Shown here: piece by piece, positions 1-8,772 of the stretch
Position numbering within the stretch: the stretch's first letter is position 1
Layout: the number at the start of each line of letters is the position of its first letter
Source of the DNA: JASLPR01 sp964496475
Lineage (GTDB): Bacteria > Chloroflexota > UBA11872 > VXNJ01
DNA: 64,000 nt
Assembly (NCBI GenBank): GCA_964496475.1
Contig: CAZBZS010000005.1
Location: 1-64,000 of the forward strand
Direction: 5' to 3'
Position numbers and translations under genes: made by a program
The notes under the pieces: model-generated
Seen by the model: the letters and a program-made list of their open reading frames with translations, nothing else
What the model was told of the DNA's origin: nothing
The model's database searches: none

Positions 1-1304
1 TAAAGCTCACCCGTTCCCGTCCCGTGCGCCGCCACCATCTTGTGCCGTCGCGTCCGCACCATCGTCACCTGCGCCGTCGGCTCCCGATGCCACGGCATCG
101 CGTTGTAATACTCCGAATACAAATCCTCCCGATGCTCGCCCAGCTCTGACTCGCCCGTCAGCAGCCTCCAGAACGACCTCGCCTGCATCCCGGCCTGGCG
201 CTCCGCTCCCGCCGCCTCCAGGATTGTCGGCGCCAGATCGCTCAACTCGATCAACGCCTCGCTCCGGCGCCCCGCCTCGATCACTTCGGGCCAGCGCACG
301 ATCAACGGCACCCGCACCGCCGGCTCGTAGAAATACGGCCCCTTCCAGTAGATACCGTGATCTCCCAGCATCTCCCCGTGGTCCGACGTGAAGATCACCA
401 TCGTGTTTTGGGCCTGCCCCGTCTCCTCCAGCTTCTCCAGCAGTATTCCCACCTGATCGTCCACCAGATCGCACATCGCCCAGTATGCTGCCCGCGCCAG
501 CCGGTGATCCCGCTCGCTCATCTGCCCCTCCTGAAACTGCGTTCCCATCCCGCCGTACCCCCCCTGCTCGCTGTCAATTTGCTGAAACGGCCCCTTGTCC
601 GCCAGTTCCCCCTCGACGTAATTCGGCAGCGGGATCTCATCCAGCCGGTCCAGATACCTTTCCAGGTACTCCACCGGCGGATTGAACGAGTGATGCGGAT
701 CGTAGATATTGACCGAAAACAGCCAGGGGTTCTCAAACGCTGCCGCCGATTCCATAAACGTCATGGCCTTCTCCACGCACCACGTCGTGTGATGGTGCTC
801 CGCTGGATAGCCCGCATCCACATGCGGCGATCCCTCATACGGATACGGCTCGTAATCCACCCCCTTCTCCGTCAGCCACAGCCCATATTCATTGCCCACC
901 CAGTCCAGTCCCGAGTGATGCGACCAGTGAAACACCGCGTAGCCATCGTCGATACGCCGTTCCGTGTGCGGTTGCGCCGACGGATGGCAGGTAGATAGGT
1001 GCAGCTTCCCGGCCAGCCCGCAGGTATACCCTGCGTCCGCCAGTACCTTCGTTATCAACACCTCATCCGCCGGGATATCCGCCCCGTTTTGCCTGCCCCG
1101 GCACGTCCGCGGGTATCTTCCGGTCAGAAAGCTCGCCCGGCTCGGCGTGCAAATCGGGCTCTGGCTGATGCAGTAGTCGAATATCACCCCCTCCTCCGCC
1201 AGCCGGTCCACCACCGGCGTCCGCACGAACTCATTCCCATAGCACCCCAGCGTGTCCCAGCGTTGCTGATCCGTGCATATCCACAGGATGTTCGGTCGTT
1301 CCAT
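1..1304 (-). CDS. S1-family sulfatase (sulfatase 5), 3' end beyond window
   Basis: This is a formylglycine-dependent sulfatase or related hydrolase, read from ATG 1304 to the window edge with about 434 residues present and no stop. The N-terminus carries the metal-binding TDQQ (Asp12) and the maturation signature C-T-P-S-R (Cys52) followed by a Leu-Thr-Gly stretch, and a later FTSDHGEMLGDHG supplies further metal and active-site residues. Cys52 would be converted to formylglycine by a maturase that is not seen in the window. There is no signal peptide, so a cytosolic enzyme acting on imported or small organosulfates is likely. It lies last in the minus-strand run after the molybdenum hydroxylase and MoaD-like genes, 25 bp from the latter, and may be co-transcribed. 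The family is certain; the substrate is unknown. Confidence 0.9.
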   Translation of the reverse strand, partial: MERPNILWICTDQQRWDTLGCYGNEFVRTPVVDRLAEEGVIFDYCISQSPICTPSRASFLTGRYPRTCRGRQNGADIPADEVLITKVLADAGYTCGLAGKLHLSTCHPSAQPHTERRIDDGYAVFHWSHHSGLDWVGNEYGLWLTEKGVDYEPYPYEGSPHVDAGYPAEHHHTTWCVEKAMTFMESAAAFENPWLFSVNIYDPHHSFNPPVEYLERYLDRLDEIPLPNYVEGELADKGPFQQIDSEQGGYGGMGTQFQEGQMSERDHRLARAAYWAMCDLVDDQVGILLEKLEETGQAQNTMVIFTSDHGEMLGDHGIYWKGPYFYEPAVRVPLIVRWPEVIEAGRRSEALIELSDLAPTILEAAGAERQAGMQARSFWRLLTGESELGEHREDLYSEYYNAMPWHREPTAQVTMVRTRRHKMVAAHGTGTGEL

Positions 1305-1329
1305 CAAATCCCCTTGACGAAGGTGACGC

Positions 1330-1593
1330 TCATCCTCCGGACTGCGCCGCCAGGAAATACACCTTGCTCTGCGCTTTAAGTTTCGTCCTCAGTCCCGTAT
1401 CCACCTCCCCACCATCGATGTACAGCGCCAGGCCCGGACGCAGCCCCTCCCCCTCCACCAGACGCGCCTTGATTCCCGGATAGGCCACTTCCAACTCATC
1501 CACCGCCTCACCGGCCGTCCTCGCCGACACCTCCACCCGCGACCTTCCTTCCGTCAATTCCCGCAGCGCCGACGGAATATGAATCAGCGCCAC
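1330..1593 (-). CDS. MoaD/ThiS-family ubiquitin-like sulfur carrier
   Basis: This 87-residue protein has the size and layout of a beta-grasp sulfur carrier and ends in the Gly-Gly (AAQSGG) that MoaD proteins need for adenylation and thiocarboxylation by MoeB-type enzymes. In molybdopterin synthase, MoaD donates the dithiolene sulfur. It starts 2 bp from the stop of the molybdopterin-subunit gene upstream, so the two are probably translated together. That position argues for a role in cofactor supply to the neighbouring molybdenum hydroxylase rather than in thiamine synthesis. No MoaE or MoeB is encoded nearby. It could also be a MoaD-like carrier for another sulfur transfer, which sequence alone cannot exclude. 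Confidence 0.8.
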   Translation of the reverse strand: MALIHIPSALRELTEGRSRVEVSARTAGEAVDELEVAYPGIKARLVEGEGLRPGLALYIDGGEVDTGLRTKLKAQSKVYFLAAQSGG

Positions 1594-1595
1594 CG

Positions 1596-3881
1596 CTAGA
1601 CGGCTTCCTTGGACCGCAGAGCCGCCACTACCCGCGCCGGTGACATCGGCAGTTCCCGCAGTCTTATCCCCGTCGCGTCGAACACCGCGTTCGCGATCGC
1701 CGCCGGCGGCGGCACGATCGGCATCTCGCCCACCCCCCGCACCCCGTACGGATGCCCCGGATTCGGCACCTCCACGATGATCGCCTCGATCATCGGCAGG
1801 TCAACAGCCGTTGGCATCCGGTAATCCAGTAGAGAGTCGTTCCTCATCCGCCCATCCTCGTCGTACCAGTATTCCTCGTTCAGCGCCCAGCCGATCCCCT
1901 GTACCGTCCCGCCCTGAATTTGTCCCTCCACGATCTCCGGATGCACCGCCATCCCCGCGTCTTGCACCGCCGTATACCTCAATATCTCGATCTTCCCCGT
2001 CTCCACGTCCACCTCCACGTCCGCCAGGTGCATCGTCGTCGTCGGGCCGATCCCGGCAGGCGAAACGTTCGCCCGTCCCGTCACCAGTATGTTCCTCGCC
2101 GCCAACAGCGCCGCCGCTTCCTTGAAATCGACCTCTTCCCCTTCTGCCGTGAATTTACCCTCCTCACAAGCCACGTCACCCACTTCCCAAATTCGAGCCA
2201 TCCCCTCGCACATCTGCTCCAGCATGTCCTCCGCGGCCTCGTGCGCCGCCCAACCCGTCGCAAACGCCGTCCGGCTGCCGCCCGAAGTCCCCGTCAGCCC
2301 CACCGCGTCCGTGTCCGGCACGATCGGATAAACCTCGCTCACTGGGATCCCCAGCGTCTCCGCCATCTGCATCGCCACCGTCGTGCGCGTCCCACTCAGG
2401 TCCACCGATCCCTCCAGCAACGTCACCGTCCCGTCCGGATTCAACCGCCCCTGCGCCGACGAAAGCCCGCCTCCGTTCCGCCACAGTCCTCCCGCCAGTC
2501 CGCGCCCCCGCCGCAGAGCCGGCCCCGCCGGCTCTCCCAGCGGCGCCTTCCAGTGATCCGATTCCGCCATCGCCTCGATGCATTCCCGGGTGCCGAGCTT
2601 CGCGAACGGCGGCCCGTCCACCCGCAGGTCCCCCTCCGCCGACGCGTTCCGTCGCCGGAACTCCAACGGATCCAGCCCCGCCTGCCGCAGCGCCTCGTCA
2701 ATCGTCGTCTCCACCGCGAACGATATCTGCGTCCCGCCCGGCGCCCGATACGCCCCCGAATGCGGTTTGTTGACTACGACCTCATAAATATCCACCCGCA
2801 AATTGTCCAGGCTGTAAGCTCCCAGCGATCCCACCGCCGCCCCGCTGGACCAGATCGACGGGTACCCGCCAGCCTCATACGCCGCCCACACCTTGGCCGC
2901 CGTCAGCTTGCCTTCCTTCGTTATCCCGACCTTCGCCCGGCTCCAACTCCCCGGCGAAGGCCCGGTCGACCGCAGCACCTCCGAACGCATCATCGTCATC
3001 TTCACCGCCCGGCCGGACTTCCGAGCCAGTAATGCGCTCAGAAATTCCAGGTACACCGTCGCCTTTCCACCGAACCCACCGCCGATTTCCAGCGGCGTCA
3101 CCTTGATCTTCGAGACCGGATGCTTCAGCAGCGCCGCCAGTTCTGACCTCACCCCGAACGCCCCCTGCGAACTCGACCAGATTTCCAGCGTGCCGCTCTC
3201 ACTCCAGCGCGCCGTCGCCGCCTGCGGCTCTATGTATCCCTGGTGCACCGTCGCCGTTTCAAACTCGTTCTCCACCACGATGTCCGCCTCCGCGAACCCC
3301 ACCTCAAGGTCCCCTTCCTCGAAGTGCCGGTGGATCGCCACATTGCTCGCCTCTTTATCCACCAACCCATCCGCGTTCGTGAACACGTCATCGTGCAGCA
3401 GCGGCGCGTCCGGCTCCATCGCCTGCCTGATCGTCATCACCGTCGGCAGCGCCTCATATTCCACCTCGATCATCCCCACCGCCGCCTCCGCCGCCGGTTC
3501 ATCCACCGCCGCCACCGCCGCCACCGGATGGCCTTCGTAGAGCACCTTTCCCCGCGCCAGCATGTTCGCGCTGTAGTGCGCCAGGCTCAGCACCCCTTCC
3601 GCGGGCGACGCCACATGCGGACCCATATCCGTCGCGTCGTCACTCGTAATAACCGCCAGCACCCCCGGCGCTTTCTCCGCCCGGCTCGTGTAGATCCTCA
3701 CGATCCGCGCGTGCGCATGCGGACTTCTCAACACCGCCCCCCGCCCCGCCCCCGGCGCCCTCACGTCCGCCCCAAAAGTCGCCCCTCCCGGCACCTTGTC
3801 CGCAGCGTCGTGCCGCACCGGATTCGACCCCACGACCGCGAAATTGCCGGAGTTCACCAGCTTCTTATCGGTCGTCGCCAC
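1596..3881 (-). CDS. Molybdenum hydroxylase large subunit, second copy (XDH/CoxL family)
   Basis: This 761-residue protein belongs to the xanthine dehydrogenase/aldehyde oxidase large-subunit family, which binds the molybdopterin cofactor and hydroxylates N-heterocycles, purines or aldehydes. The N-terminal a/b hammerhead region is followed by glycine-rich cofactor segments (EIGGGFGGK, GAYRAPGG) and a C-terminal GVRGVGEMP with the expected catalytic glutamate at about residue 719. The loop AYRCSFR of form I CO dehydrogenase is absent, so CO oxidation is unlikely. It is a close paralogue of the gene just upstream, with long stretches nearly identical near the C-terminus, and is separated from it by 79 bp containing a terminator-like hairpin. 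Which of the two pairs with the single FAD and Fe-S subunits is not visible. The substrate is unknown. Confidence 0.9.
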   Translation of the reverse strand: MATTDKKLVNSGNFAVVGSNPVRHDAADKVPGGATFGADVRAPGAGRGAVLRSPHAHARIVRIYTSRAEKAPGVLAVITSDDATDMGPHVASPAEGVLSLAHYSANMLARGKVLYEGHPVAAVAAVDEPAAEAAVGMIEVEYEALPTVMTIRQAMEPDAPLLHDDVFTNADGLVDKEASNVAIHRHFEEGDLEVGFAEADIVVENEFETATVHQGYIEPQAATARWSESGTLEIWSSSQGAFGVRSELAALLKHPVSKIKVTPLEIGGGFGGKATVYLEFLSALLARKSGRAVKMTMMRSEVLRSTGPSPGSWSRAKVGITKEGKLTAAKVWAAYEAGGYPSIWSSGAAVGSLGAYSLDNLRVDIYEVVVNKPHSGAYRAPGGTQISFAVETTIDEALRQAGLDPLEFRRRNASAEGDLRVDGPPFAKLGTRECIEAMAESDHWKAPLGEPAGPALRRGRGLAGGLWRNGGGLSSAQGRLNPDGTVTLLEGSVDLSGTRTTVAMQMAETLGIPVSEVYPIVPDTDAVGLTGTSGGSRTAFATGWAAHEAAEDMLEQMCEGMARIWEVGDVACEEGKFTAEGEEVDFKEAAALLAARNILVTGRANVSPAGIGPTTTMHLADVEVDVETGKIEILRYTAVQDAGMAVHPEIVEGQIQGGTVQGIGWALNEEYWYDEDGRMRNDSLLDYRMPTAVDLPMIEAIIVEVPNPGHPYGVRGVGEMPIVPPPAAIANAVFDATGIRLRELPMSPARVVAALRSKEAV

Positions 3882-3937
3882 GGCTTATTCTCTCCCACTC
3901 TCGCTCAACGCCCCCGGCTGCCACTGCTCTCATCATC

Positions 3938-3956
3938 AAAAAAGCGACTTTGTCGC
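3938..3956 (-). terminator. Candidate Rho-independent terminator between the two large subunits
   Basis: Read on the minus strand this is GCGAC, a three-base AAA loop, GTCGC, then six T residues. It lies just after the stop of the first large-subunit gene and 57 bp before the second. The stem is only 5 bp, so termination is probably partial, but stem plus T-tract in this position is the standard architecture. It would lower expression of the second copy relative to the first. Confidence 0.55.
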
Positions 3957-3960
3957 CCGA

Positions 3961-6261
3961 TCAAACAGCGCCGTTTTTCACCTCCTCCAATGCCGCCACC
4001 ACCCTCGCCGGCGACATCGGCAGCTCCCGCATCCGTATCCCAATCGCCTCGTAAATCGCGTTTGCGATCGCCGCCGGCGGCGGCACGATCGGCACCTCCC
4101 CCACTCCCCGCACCCCGTATGGGTGACCCGGATTCGGCACCTCCACGATGATCGTCTCGATCATCGGCACGTCCGGTGCTGTCGGCATTCGGTAGTCCAG
4201 CAGACTCGAATTCCGCATCTGACCGTCGTCGGCAAACCAGTATTCCTCGTTCAACGCCCACCCGATCCCCTGCACCACCCCACCCTGTATCTGCCCTTCC
4301 ACATACGGCGGATAGATCGCGATCCCCGCGTCTTGCGCCGCCGTGTACCGCAGAATTTCCACCTTCCCCGTTTCCGTGTCCACCTCCACGTCCACCAGCT
4401 GCACCGCGATCGCCGGGCCTGGCCGGTTCGGCGCGATGCTCGAACTCCCCGTCACCAGGATGTTCGCGTCGTCCAGCAGCGCCGCGGCCTCCTTGAACGT
4501 CGCCAACTCCTCCCCCGCCGCGAACGTCGCGTTCTCGTAGGTCACGTCTTCCTCGCCCACGTCCCACACCTGGGCCATTCCCGCCACCATCTTCTCCAGC
4601 ACTTCCTCCGCCGCCAAGTGCGCCGCGTAGCCCGTCGCGTACGTTGTCCGGCTTCCGCCGGTTATCCCCGTGAACGCTATTGAATCCGTGTCCGGCACTA
4701 CCGGATGCACGTCCCCAATCGCGACCCCCAGCGTCTCCGCCAGCTGCATCGCGATCGACGTCCGCGTCCCGCCGATGTCCATCGACCCTTCCCGCAACGT
4801 CACCGAGCCATCCGCGTTCACGATCGCCTGCGCGCTTGAAATTTCGCCACCATTCATCCAGTATCCCGACGCCAGCCCCCGCCCCCGTTTCAGGTGCGGC
4901 TCCGTGGCCGGCTCAAGCGGTGTCCGCCAGTGATCCGAATCCTTGATTGCCTGTGTCGTCTCCACCGTCCCCAGCTTCGGGAACGGCAACCCATCCACCC
5001 GCAGATCTCCCTCTTTAGACGCATTCATCAGCCGGACTTCCATCGGGTCCAGCCCCAGCTTCTCGCATGCCTCGTCCACCAGCGTCTCCACCGCGTACTC
5101 CGACATCGTCGCCCCCGGCGCCCGGTACGCGCCCGTGTGCGACTTATTCACCAGCACCTCATACCCGTCCACCCGCTGGTTTTCCAGACCGTACGGTGAA
5201 AGCGCCGTAATGACCCCGGCGCCCAGCACCGAGCCCGGGAATCCTCCCGCCTCAAAATACAGCGTCACATGCGCCGCCGTGATCCTACCGTCCTTCCGCA
5301 TCCCCAGCTTCGCCTTCTCCCAGGTTCCCGGCGTCGGCCCCGTCGCCTTCAGCACTTCCTCCCTCGTCATCGTCATCTTTACCGGTCGGCCGGCCTTCCG
5401 CGACAGCACCGCCGCCAGCGGCTCCAGGTAACTCGTCGTCTTTCCTCCAAATCCGCCACCGATCTCCATCGCAATCACCCGAACTTTCGAAACCGGGATC
5501 AGCAGTAGATCCGACACCTCTTTCCTGATGCCGAAGTGCCCCTGCGAACTTCCCCAGACATCTACTGTCCCGTCCTCACGCCACCAGGCCGTGCCGTTCA
5601 TCGGTTCGATGAATCCCTGGTGCACCGTCGAAGTGTGAAACTCGGCCTCCACGATGACATCCGCCTCCGCGAATCCCGCTTCGAGATCGCCTTCCTCACT
5701 AACCGAGTGTGTAGTGACATTGGTCTCTCCCTCCAGCTCCGTCCCGTCCTCATCGGTGCGCACATCAGCCATGATGATCGGCGCACCTTCCGCGATTGCC
5801 GCCCCCACCGTCATCACCGGCGTCAGCACTTCGTAATCTACTTGGATTAAAGCCAGCGCCGCCTCCGCCGTGGGCAGGTCCCTCGCCGCCACCGCCACCA
5901 CCGGGTGTCCCTCATAATGCGTCTTGCCCCGCGCCAGGATGTCCGCGCTCTTGTTGATGATGCGCTGCGCTCCGCCCTCCCCCGCCTTTGTCATGTGCTC
6001 CCCCGGGTCCGGAAAGTCCGCCCCCGTTATCACCGCTGCCACTCCTGGCAGCGCCTCCGCCTTACTCGTGTCAATCGAGCGGATATTCGCGTGCGCGTGC
6101 GGACTCCGCAGCACCAGTCCGTGCGTCATCCCCGGCAGATGGATGTCCGCCCCATAGTTCGCCCGCCCCGTCACCTTGTCCACCCCGTCGTGCCGCACCG
6201 GCCTCGTGCCGATTACCTCGAAGTCCCCAGTCTTGATCGGTTCGCTTCTCGTCACCGCCAT
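3961..6261 (-). CDS. Molybdenum hydroxylase large subunit, first copy (XDH/CoxL family)
   Basis: This 766-residue molybdopterin-binding subunit is of the xanthine dehydrogenase family. It carries EIGGGFGGK, TGAYRAPGA and a C-terminal GVRGVGEVP with the likely catalytic Glu at residue 722. It starts directly beside the stop of the [2Fe-2S] subunit gene, which with the FAD subunit gives the complete three-subunit set in the order FAD, Fe-S, Mo. Such enzymes pass electrons from the Mo centre through two [2Fe-2S] clusters to FAD. The family includes xanthine, nicotinate, isoquinoline and hydroxybenzoyl-CoA enzymes, and the active-site loop does not identify one. The adjacent paralogue looks like a tandem duplication, giving two possible substrate-binding subunits for one electron-transfer pair. 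Confidence 0.92.
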   Translation of the reverse strand: MAVTRSEPIKTGDFEVIGTRPVRHDGVDKVTGRANYGADIHLPGMTHGLVLRSPHAHANIRSIDTSKAEALPGVAAVITGADFPDPGEHMTKAGEGGAQRIINKSADILARGKTHYEGHPVVAVAARDLPTAEAALALIQVDYEVLTPVMTVGAAIAEGAPIIMADVRTDEDGTELEGETNVTTHSVSEEGDLEAGFAEADVIVEAEFHTSTVHQGFIEPMNGTAWWREDGTVDVWGSSQGHFGIRKEVSDLLLIPVSKVRVIAMEIGGGFGGKTTSYLEPLAAVLSRKAGRPVKMTMTREEVLKATGPTPGTWEKAKLGMRKDGRITAAHVTLYFEAGGFPGSVLGAGVITALSPYGLENQRVDGYEVLVNKSHTGAYRAPGATMSEYAVETLVDEACEKLGLDPMEVRLMNASKEGDLRVDGLPFPKLGTVETTQAIKDSDHWRTPLEPATEPHLKRGRGLASGYWMNGGEISSAQAIVNADGSVTLREGSMDIGGTRTSIAMQLAETLGVAIGDVHPVVPDTDSIAFTGITGGSRTTYATGYAAHLAAEEVLEKMVAGMAQVWDVGEEDVTYENATFAAGEELATFKEAAALLDDANILVTGSSSIAPNRPGPAIAVQLVDVEVDTETGKVEILRYTAAQDAGIAIYPPYVEGQIQGGVVQGIGWALNEEYWFADDGQMRNSSLLDYRMPTAPDVPMIETIIVEVPNPGHPYGVRGVGEVPIVPPPAAIANAIYEAIGIRMRELPMSPARVVAALEEVKNGAV

Positions 6262-6759
6262 TTACTTACCTCCGTTAATTGATTTCGCCGCCGCCTGCAC
6301 CGCTCGCACGATCTTGTCGTACCCGGTGCACCGGCACAGGTTACCCGCCAGCCAGTAGCGTATCTCGTGCTCAGTAGGATTCGGATTTTTGTCCAGCAGC
6401 GCCTTCGTCGACACGATGAAGCCCGGCGTACAGATACCGCACTGTAACGCCGCTCCCTCCAGGAACGCCTCCTGTACCGGGTGCAGACCCTCCGCCGTCG
6501 CCAGACCCTCAATCGTTGTGATCTCTCCGTCTACTACCTCCACTGCCATCACACAGCAACTGTTCACCAGCCGCCCGTCCAGGATCACGTTGCAGGCCCC
6601 GCAGTTACCGTTATTGCAGCCTTCCTTCGCTCCCGTAAGGTGCAGCGTGTCCCGTAGCACCTCCAGTAGGCTCTCCCGCGGCTCGCACACAATCTCCATC
6701 GGCTCGCCATTTATCGTCGTCGAAACAACTGTCTTGCCGGCTATCAGCTCAGCGGCCAT
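6262..6759 (-). CDS. Molybdenum hydroxylase [2Fe-2S] subunit (XdhC/CoxS type)
   Basis: This 165-residue protein has the two domains of the small subunit of molybdenum hydroxylases. The N-terminal plant-ferredoxin-type cluster motif reads EGCNNGNCGAC with a further Cys pair (NSCC), and the C-terminal helical cluster domain has QCGICTPGF and NLCRCTGY. Both [2Fe-2S] clusters should therefore form. The start ATG overlaps the end of the FAD subunit gene by 11 bp and the stop abuts the large subunit gene, which indicates translational coupling. It carries electrons between the molybdopterin and FAD subunits in the cytosol. Confidence 0.95.
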   Translation of the reverse strand: MAAELIAGKTVVSTTINGEPMEIVCEPRESLLEVLRDTLHLTGAKEGCNNGNCGACNVILDGRLVNSCCVMAVEVVDGEITTIEGLATAEGLHPVQEAFLEGAALQCGICTPGFIVSTKALLDKNPNPTEHEIRYWLAGNLCRCTGYDKIVRAVQAAAKSINGGK

Positions 6760-7633
6760 TTACGGTTCCCCCTTTCGCGCGCTCCACCGCACCTCTCAGG
6801 GCCCGTTTCGTCAGCACTCCCACCAGGTGCTTGCGGAACTCCGCCGTTCCCCGCATGTCCGTTATCGGCCGCGCCGCCTCTTCCGCCACCACCGCCGCCG
6901 CCTCGATGCTCTCCTCCGTCGCCGGTTTTCCGGCCAGCGAATCGCCCGCCGCCGCCACGAACAGCGGCGTCGGCGCCACCGCCCCCAGCGCTATCCGCGC
7001 CGATTCAAAAGTGCCCCCATCCAGTTTCACCATCGCCCCCGCCCCCACCACCGCGATGTCCATCTCGTTCCGCGGAATGAACCGCAGGTAATGCGTCCCC
7101 GATTTCTTCGGCATCGCCGGCAGCGTCAGTGACACCAGCAACTCGCCGATCTCCAGCACGTTCGTCCCGGGACCCGTGCAGAAGTCCTCCACCGCCACGC
7201 TTCGCCGTCCGCCTGGTCCCGCGATATTCGCCGTCGCCCCATGCACGATCAGCGCCGGGATACTGTCCCCGGCCGGACCCGAGTTGCACAGATTTCCGCC
7301 CACCGACGCCCTGCCCTGTATCGCCGTCCCTCCGATGATCGACACCGCGTCGATGAATCCTGGGAACGCCGCCACCACACCCTCGTTCGCGGTGAGCTGA
7401 TAACACGGTACCGCCGCTCCCATCGTCAGCGAGCCGTCCGCCATGATTTCGATCCGCGTCAGCTCCTCGATTCCCTTGCCATCCACCATCACCTCCACGT
7501 CCAGCGCATTCTCCCGCACCTGCACGATCAGGTCCGTCCCCCCGGCCAAGATTCGCACGTCCTCCCCGTACTCCTCCAATATTGCCACCGCCGCTTCCAC
7601 ACTCGTTGGCGCTGCATACTTGATAGATCGCAA
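6749..7633 (-). CDS. Molybdenum hydroxylase FAD-binding subunit (CoxM type)
   Basis: This is the medium subunit of the molybdenum hydroxylase, binding FAD through the AGGTDL motif near residue 30 and a second glycine-rich stretch (GGTAIQGRASVGGNLCNSGP). I place the start at TTG 7633: a strong GGAGGG Shine-Dalgarno lies just upstream, and the resulting N-terminus (RSIKYAAPTSVEAAVAILEE) matches where this family begins. The reading frame stays open to GTG 7699 without any such signal. The product is 294 residues, the usual size. It is first of the FAD, Fe-S, Mo gene order, and its end overlaps the Fe-S gene. Confidence 0.9.
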   Translation of the reverse strand: MRSIKYAAPTSVEAAVAILEEYGEDVRILAGGTDLIVQVRENALDVEVMVDGKGIEELTRIEIMADGSLTMGAAVPCYQLTANEGVVAAFPGFIDAVSIIGGTAIQGRASVGGNLCNSGPAGDSIPALIVHGATANIAGPGGRRSVAVEDFCTGPGTNVLEIGELLVSLTLPAMPKKSGTHYLRFIPRNEMDIAVVGAGAMVKLDGGTFESARIALGAVAPTPLFVAAAGDSLAGKPATEESIEAAAVVAEEAARPITDMRGTAEFRKHLVGVLTKRALRGAVERAKGGTVNGR

Positions 7634-7806
7634 GCTGTCCCTCCGTTTGCTGATCTTGATGACGGCGCCGCCGCCGCTTGCCGATTTCCAATTCGTCACC
7701 CGCGGCCCCGATTATCCACCGATCCCATCCCATCCGCCGCAGTCCCCAATCATCGCGTAAAACTCACTCCTTGGCCAACCGCGACGATCCCCCCGCTCTC
7801 ACTCCC

Positions 7807-8511
7807 CTAAAACACCGCCACCCCGTACGCCAGCACCAGCCCCACCGCGATACTCCCCACCCCCGCCGCTCCCCGCAGGTACTGATTCACCGCCGGCAGC
7901 CGCTCCATCGTCCAAGCGAACGGCGCCGTCATCAGCGTGCTCATCACCAGCATCCCTCCCACCGACCCCACCCCAAACGTCGACACGTATACCAGCGCGC
8001 CAACAGTGCTGCCGCTGTTCGCCACCGCCACCAGCAGCAGCGCCGCGCTTCCCGCCAGCCCGTGCGCCAACCCCACCGCGTACAACCGCTTCCCGGTCCC
8101 GTGGTGAGCGATCCCCGCGCGGTCGTGAACCTCGCCCCGCTCGTGCTGGTGCGGATGAATGTGCAGCCATTCCCCGTGCCGGTGGACGTGCAGATGCGTC
8201 ACCTTGCCCCGTCCCATCAGATACAACACCCGCACTCCCAGCAGCACCAGCATCCCCGCCACCGCCAGCTCCAGGCCCAGCGCCAGCCGATCCGGAATTT
8301 GCGCCCCGATCGCCAGCACCACCAGCGCCGCCACCAGCAACGCCGTCATATGACCCAGCCCCCACAGCGTTCCCACCAACCATGACTTCCGCAGCGGCGC
8401 CCCCTCCGTCGCAAGGCTCATCACCGCCGCCAGGTGATCCGCGTCAAACGCGTGCCTCACCCCCAGCAGAAAGCCCAGCACCAGCACTCCCGCGAACGAC
8501 ATCTCTTCCAT
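7807..8511 (-). CDS. NiCoT/HupE-UreH-like nickel or cobalt membrane transporter
   Basis: This 234-residue polytopic membrane protein has about six hydrophobic segments. The first holds GVRHAFDADH, the HX4DH signature of nickel/cobalt transporters. A central His-rich loop (HLHVHRHGEWLHIHPHQH and nearby residues) lies between segments three and four, as in metal permeases and RcnA-like exporters. It is the first gene of the minus-strand block, about 170 bp upstream of the molybdenum hydroxylase genes. No nickel or cobalamin enzyme is encoded nearby, so the direction of transport and the metal cannot be settled from context. The family call is good; nickel import is only the commoner function. 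Confidence 0.8.
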   Translation of the reverse strand: MEEMSFAGVLVLGFLLGVRHAFDADHLAAVMSLATEGAPLRKSWLVGTLWGLGHMTALLVAALVVLAIGAQIPDRLALGLELAVAGMLVLLGVRVLYLMGRGKVTHLHVHRHGEWLHIHPHQHERGEVHDRAGIAHHGTGKRLYAVGLAHGLAGSAALLLVAVANSGSTVGALVYVSTFGVGSVGGMLVMSTLMTAPFAWTMERLPAVNQYLRGAAGVGSIAVGLVLAYGVAVF

Positions 8512-8772
8512 GCGCCTCCATCAGCGGAATTGCTACCTCAACGGACCCTCCGCCCGAACCCACGGAGCATATGGCAATCGCCAGCCGTCCATCCAGCTTC
8601 CATTCCGAACATCCCCATCCCACTCCGATTTTGACCCCGCCTCCGTATCCGTCACAATGCGAGTCCATCTTCAACCTATGCCCCGGGGATTTCCACTGCC
8701 GACCAACCCCGCCAGAATGAACGATTGTAAATCGCACAGCCCGCTCCAATCTAGATAACCGGAGATTGTTCG

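Noticed and set aside
3961..7633. Aerobic CO dehydrogenase (CoxMSL form I)
   Set aside because: Gene order fits, but both large subunits lack the AYRCSFR active-site loop and have AYRAPG as in other molybdenum hydroxylases.
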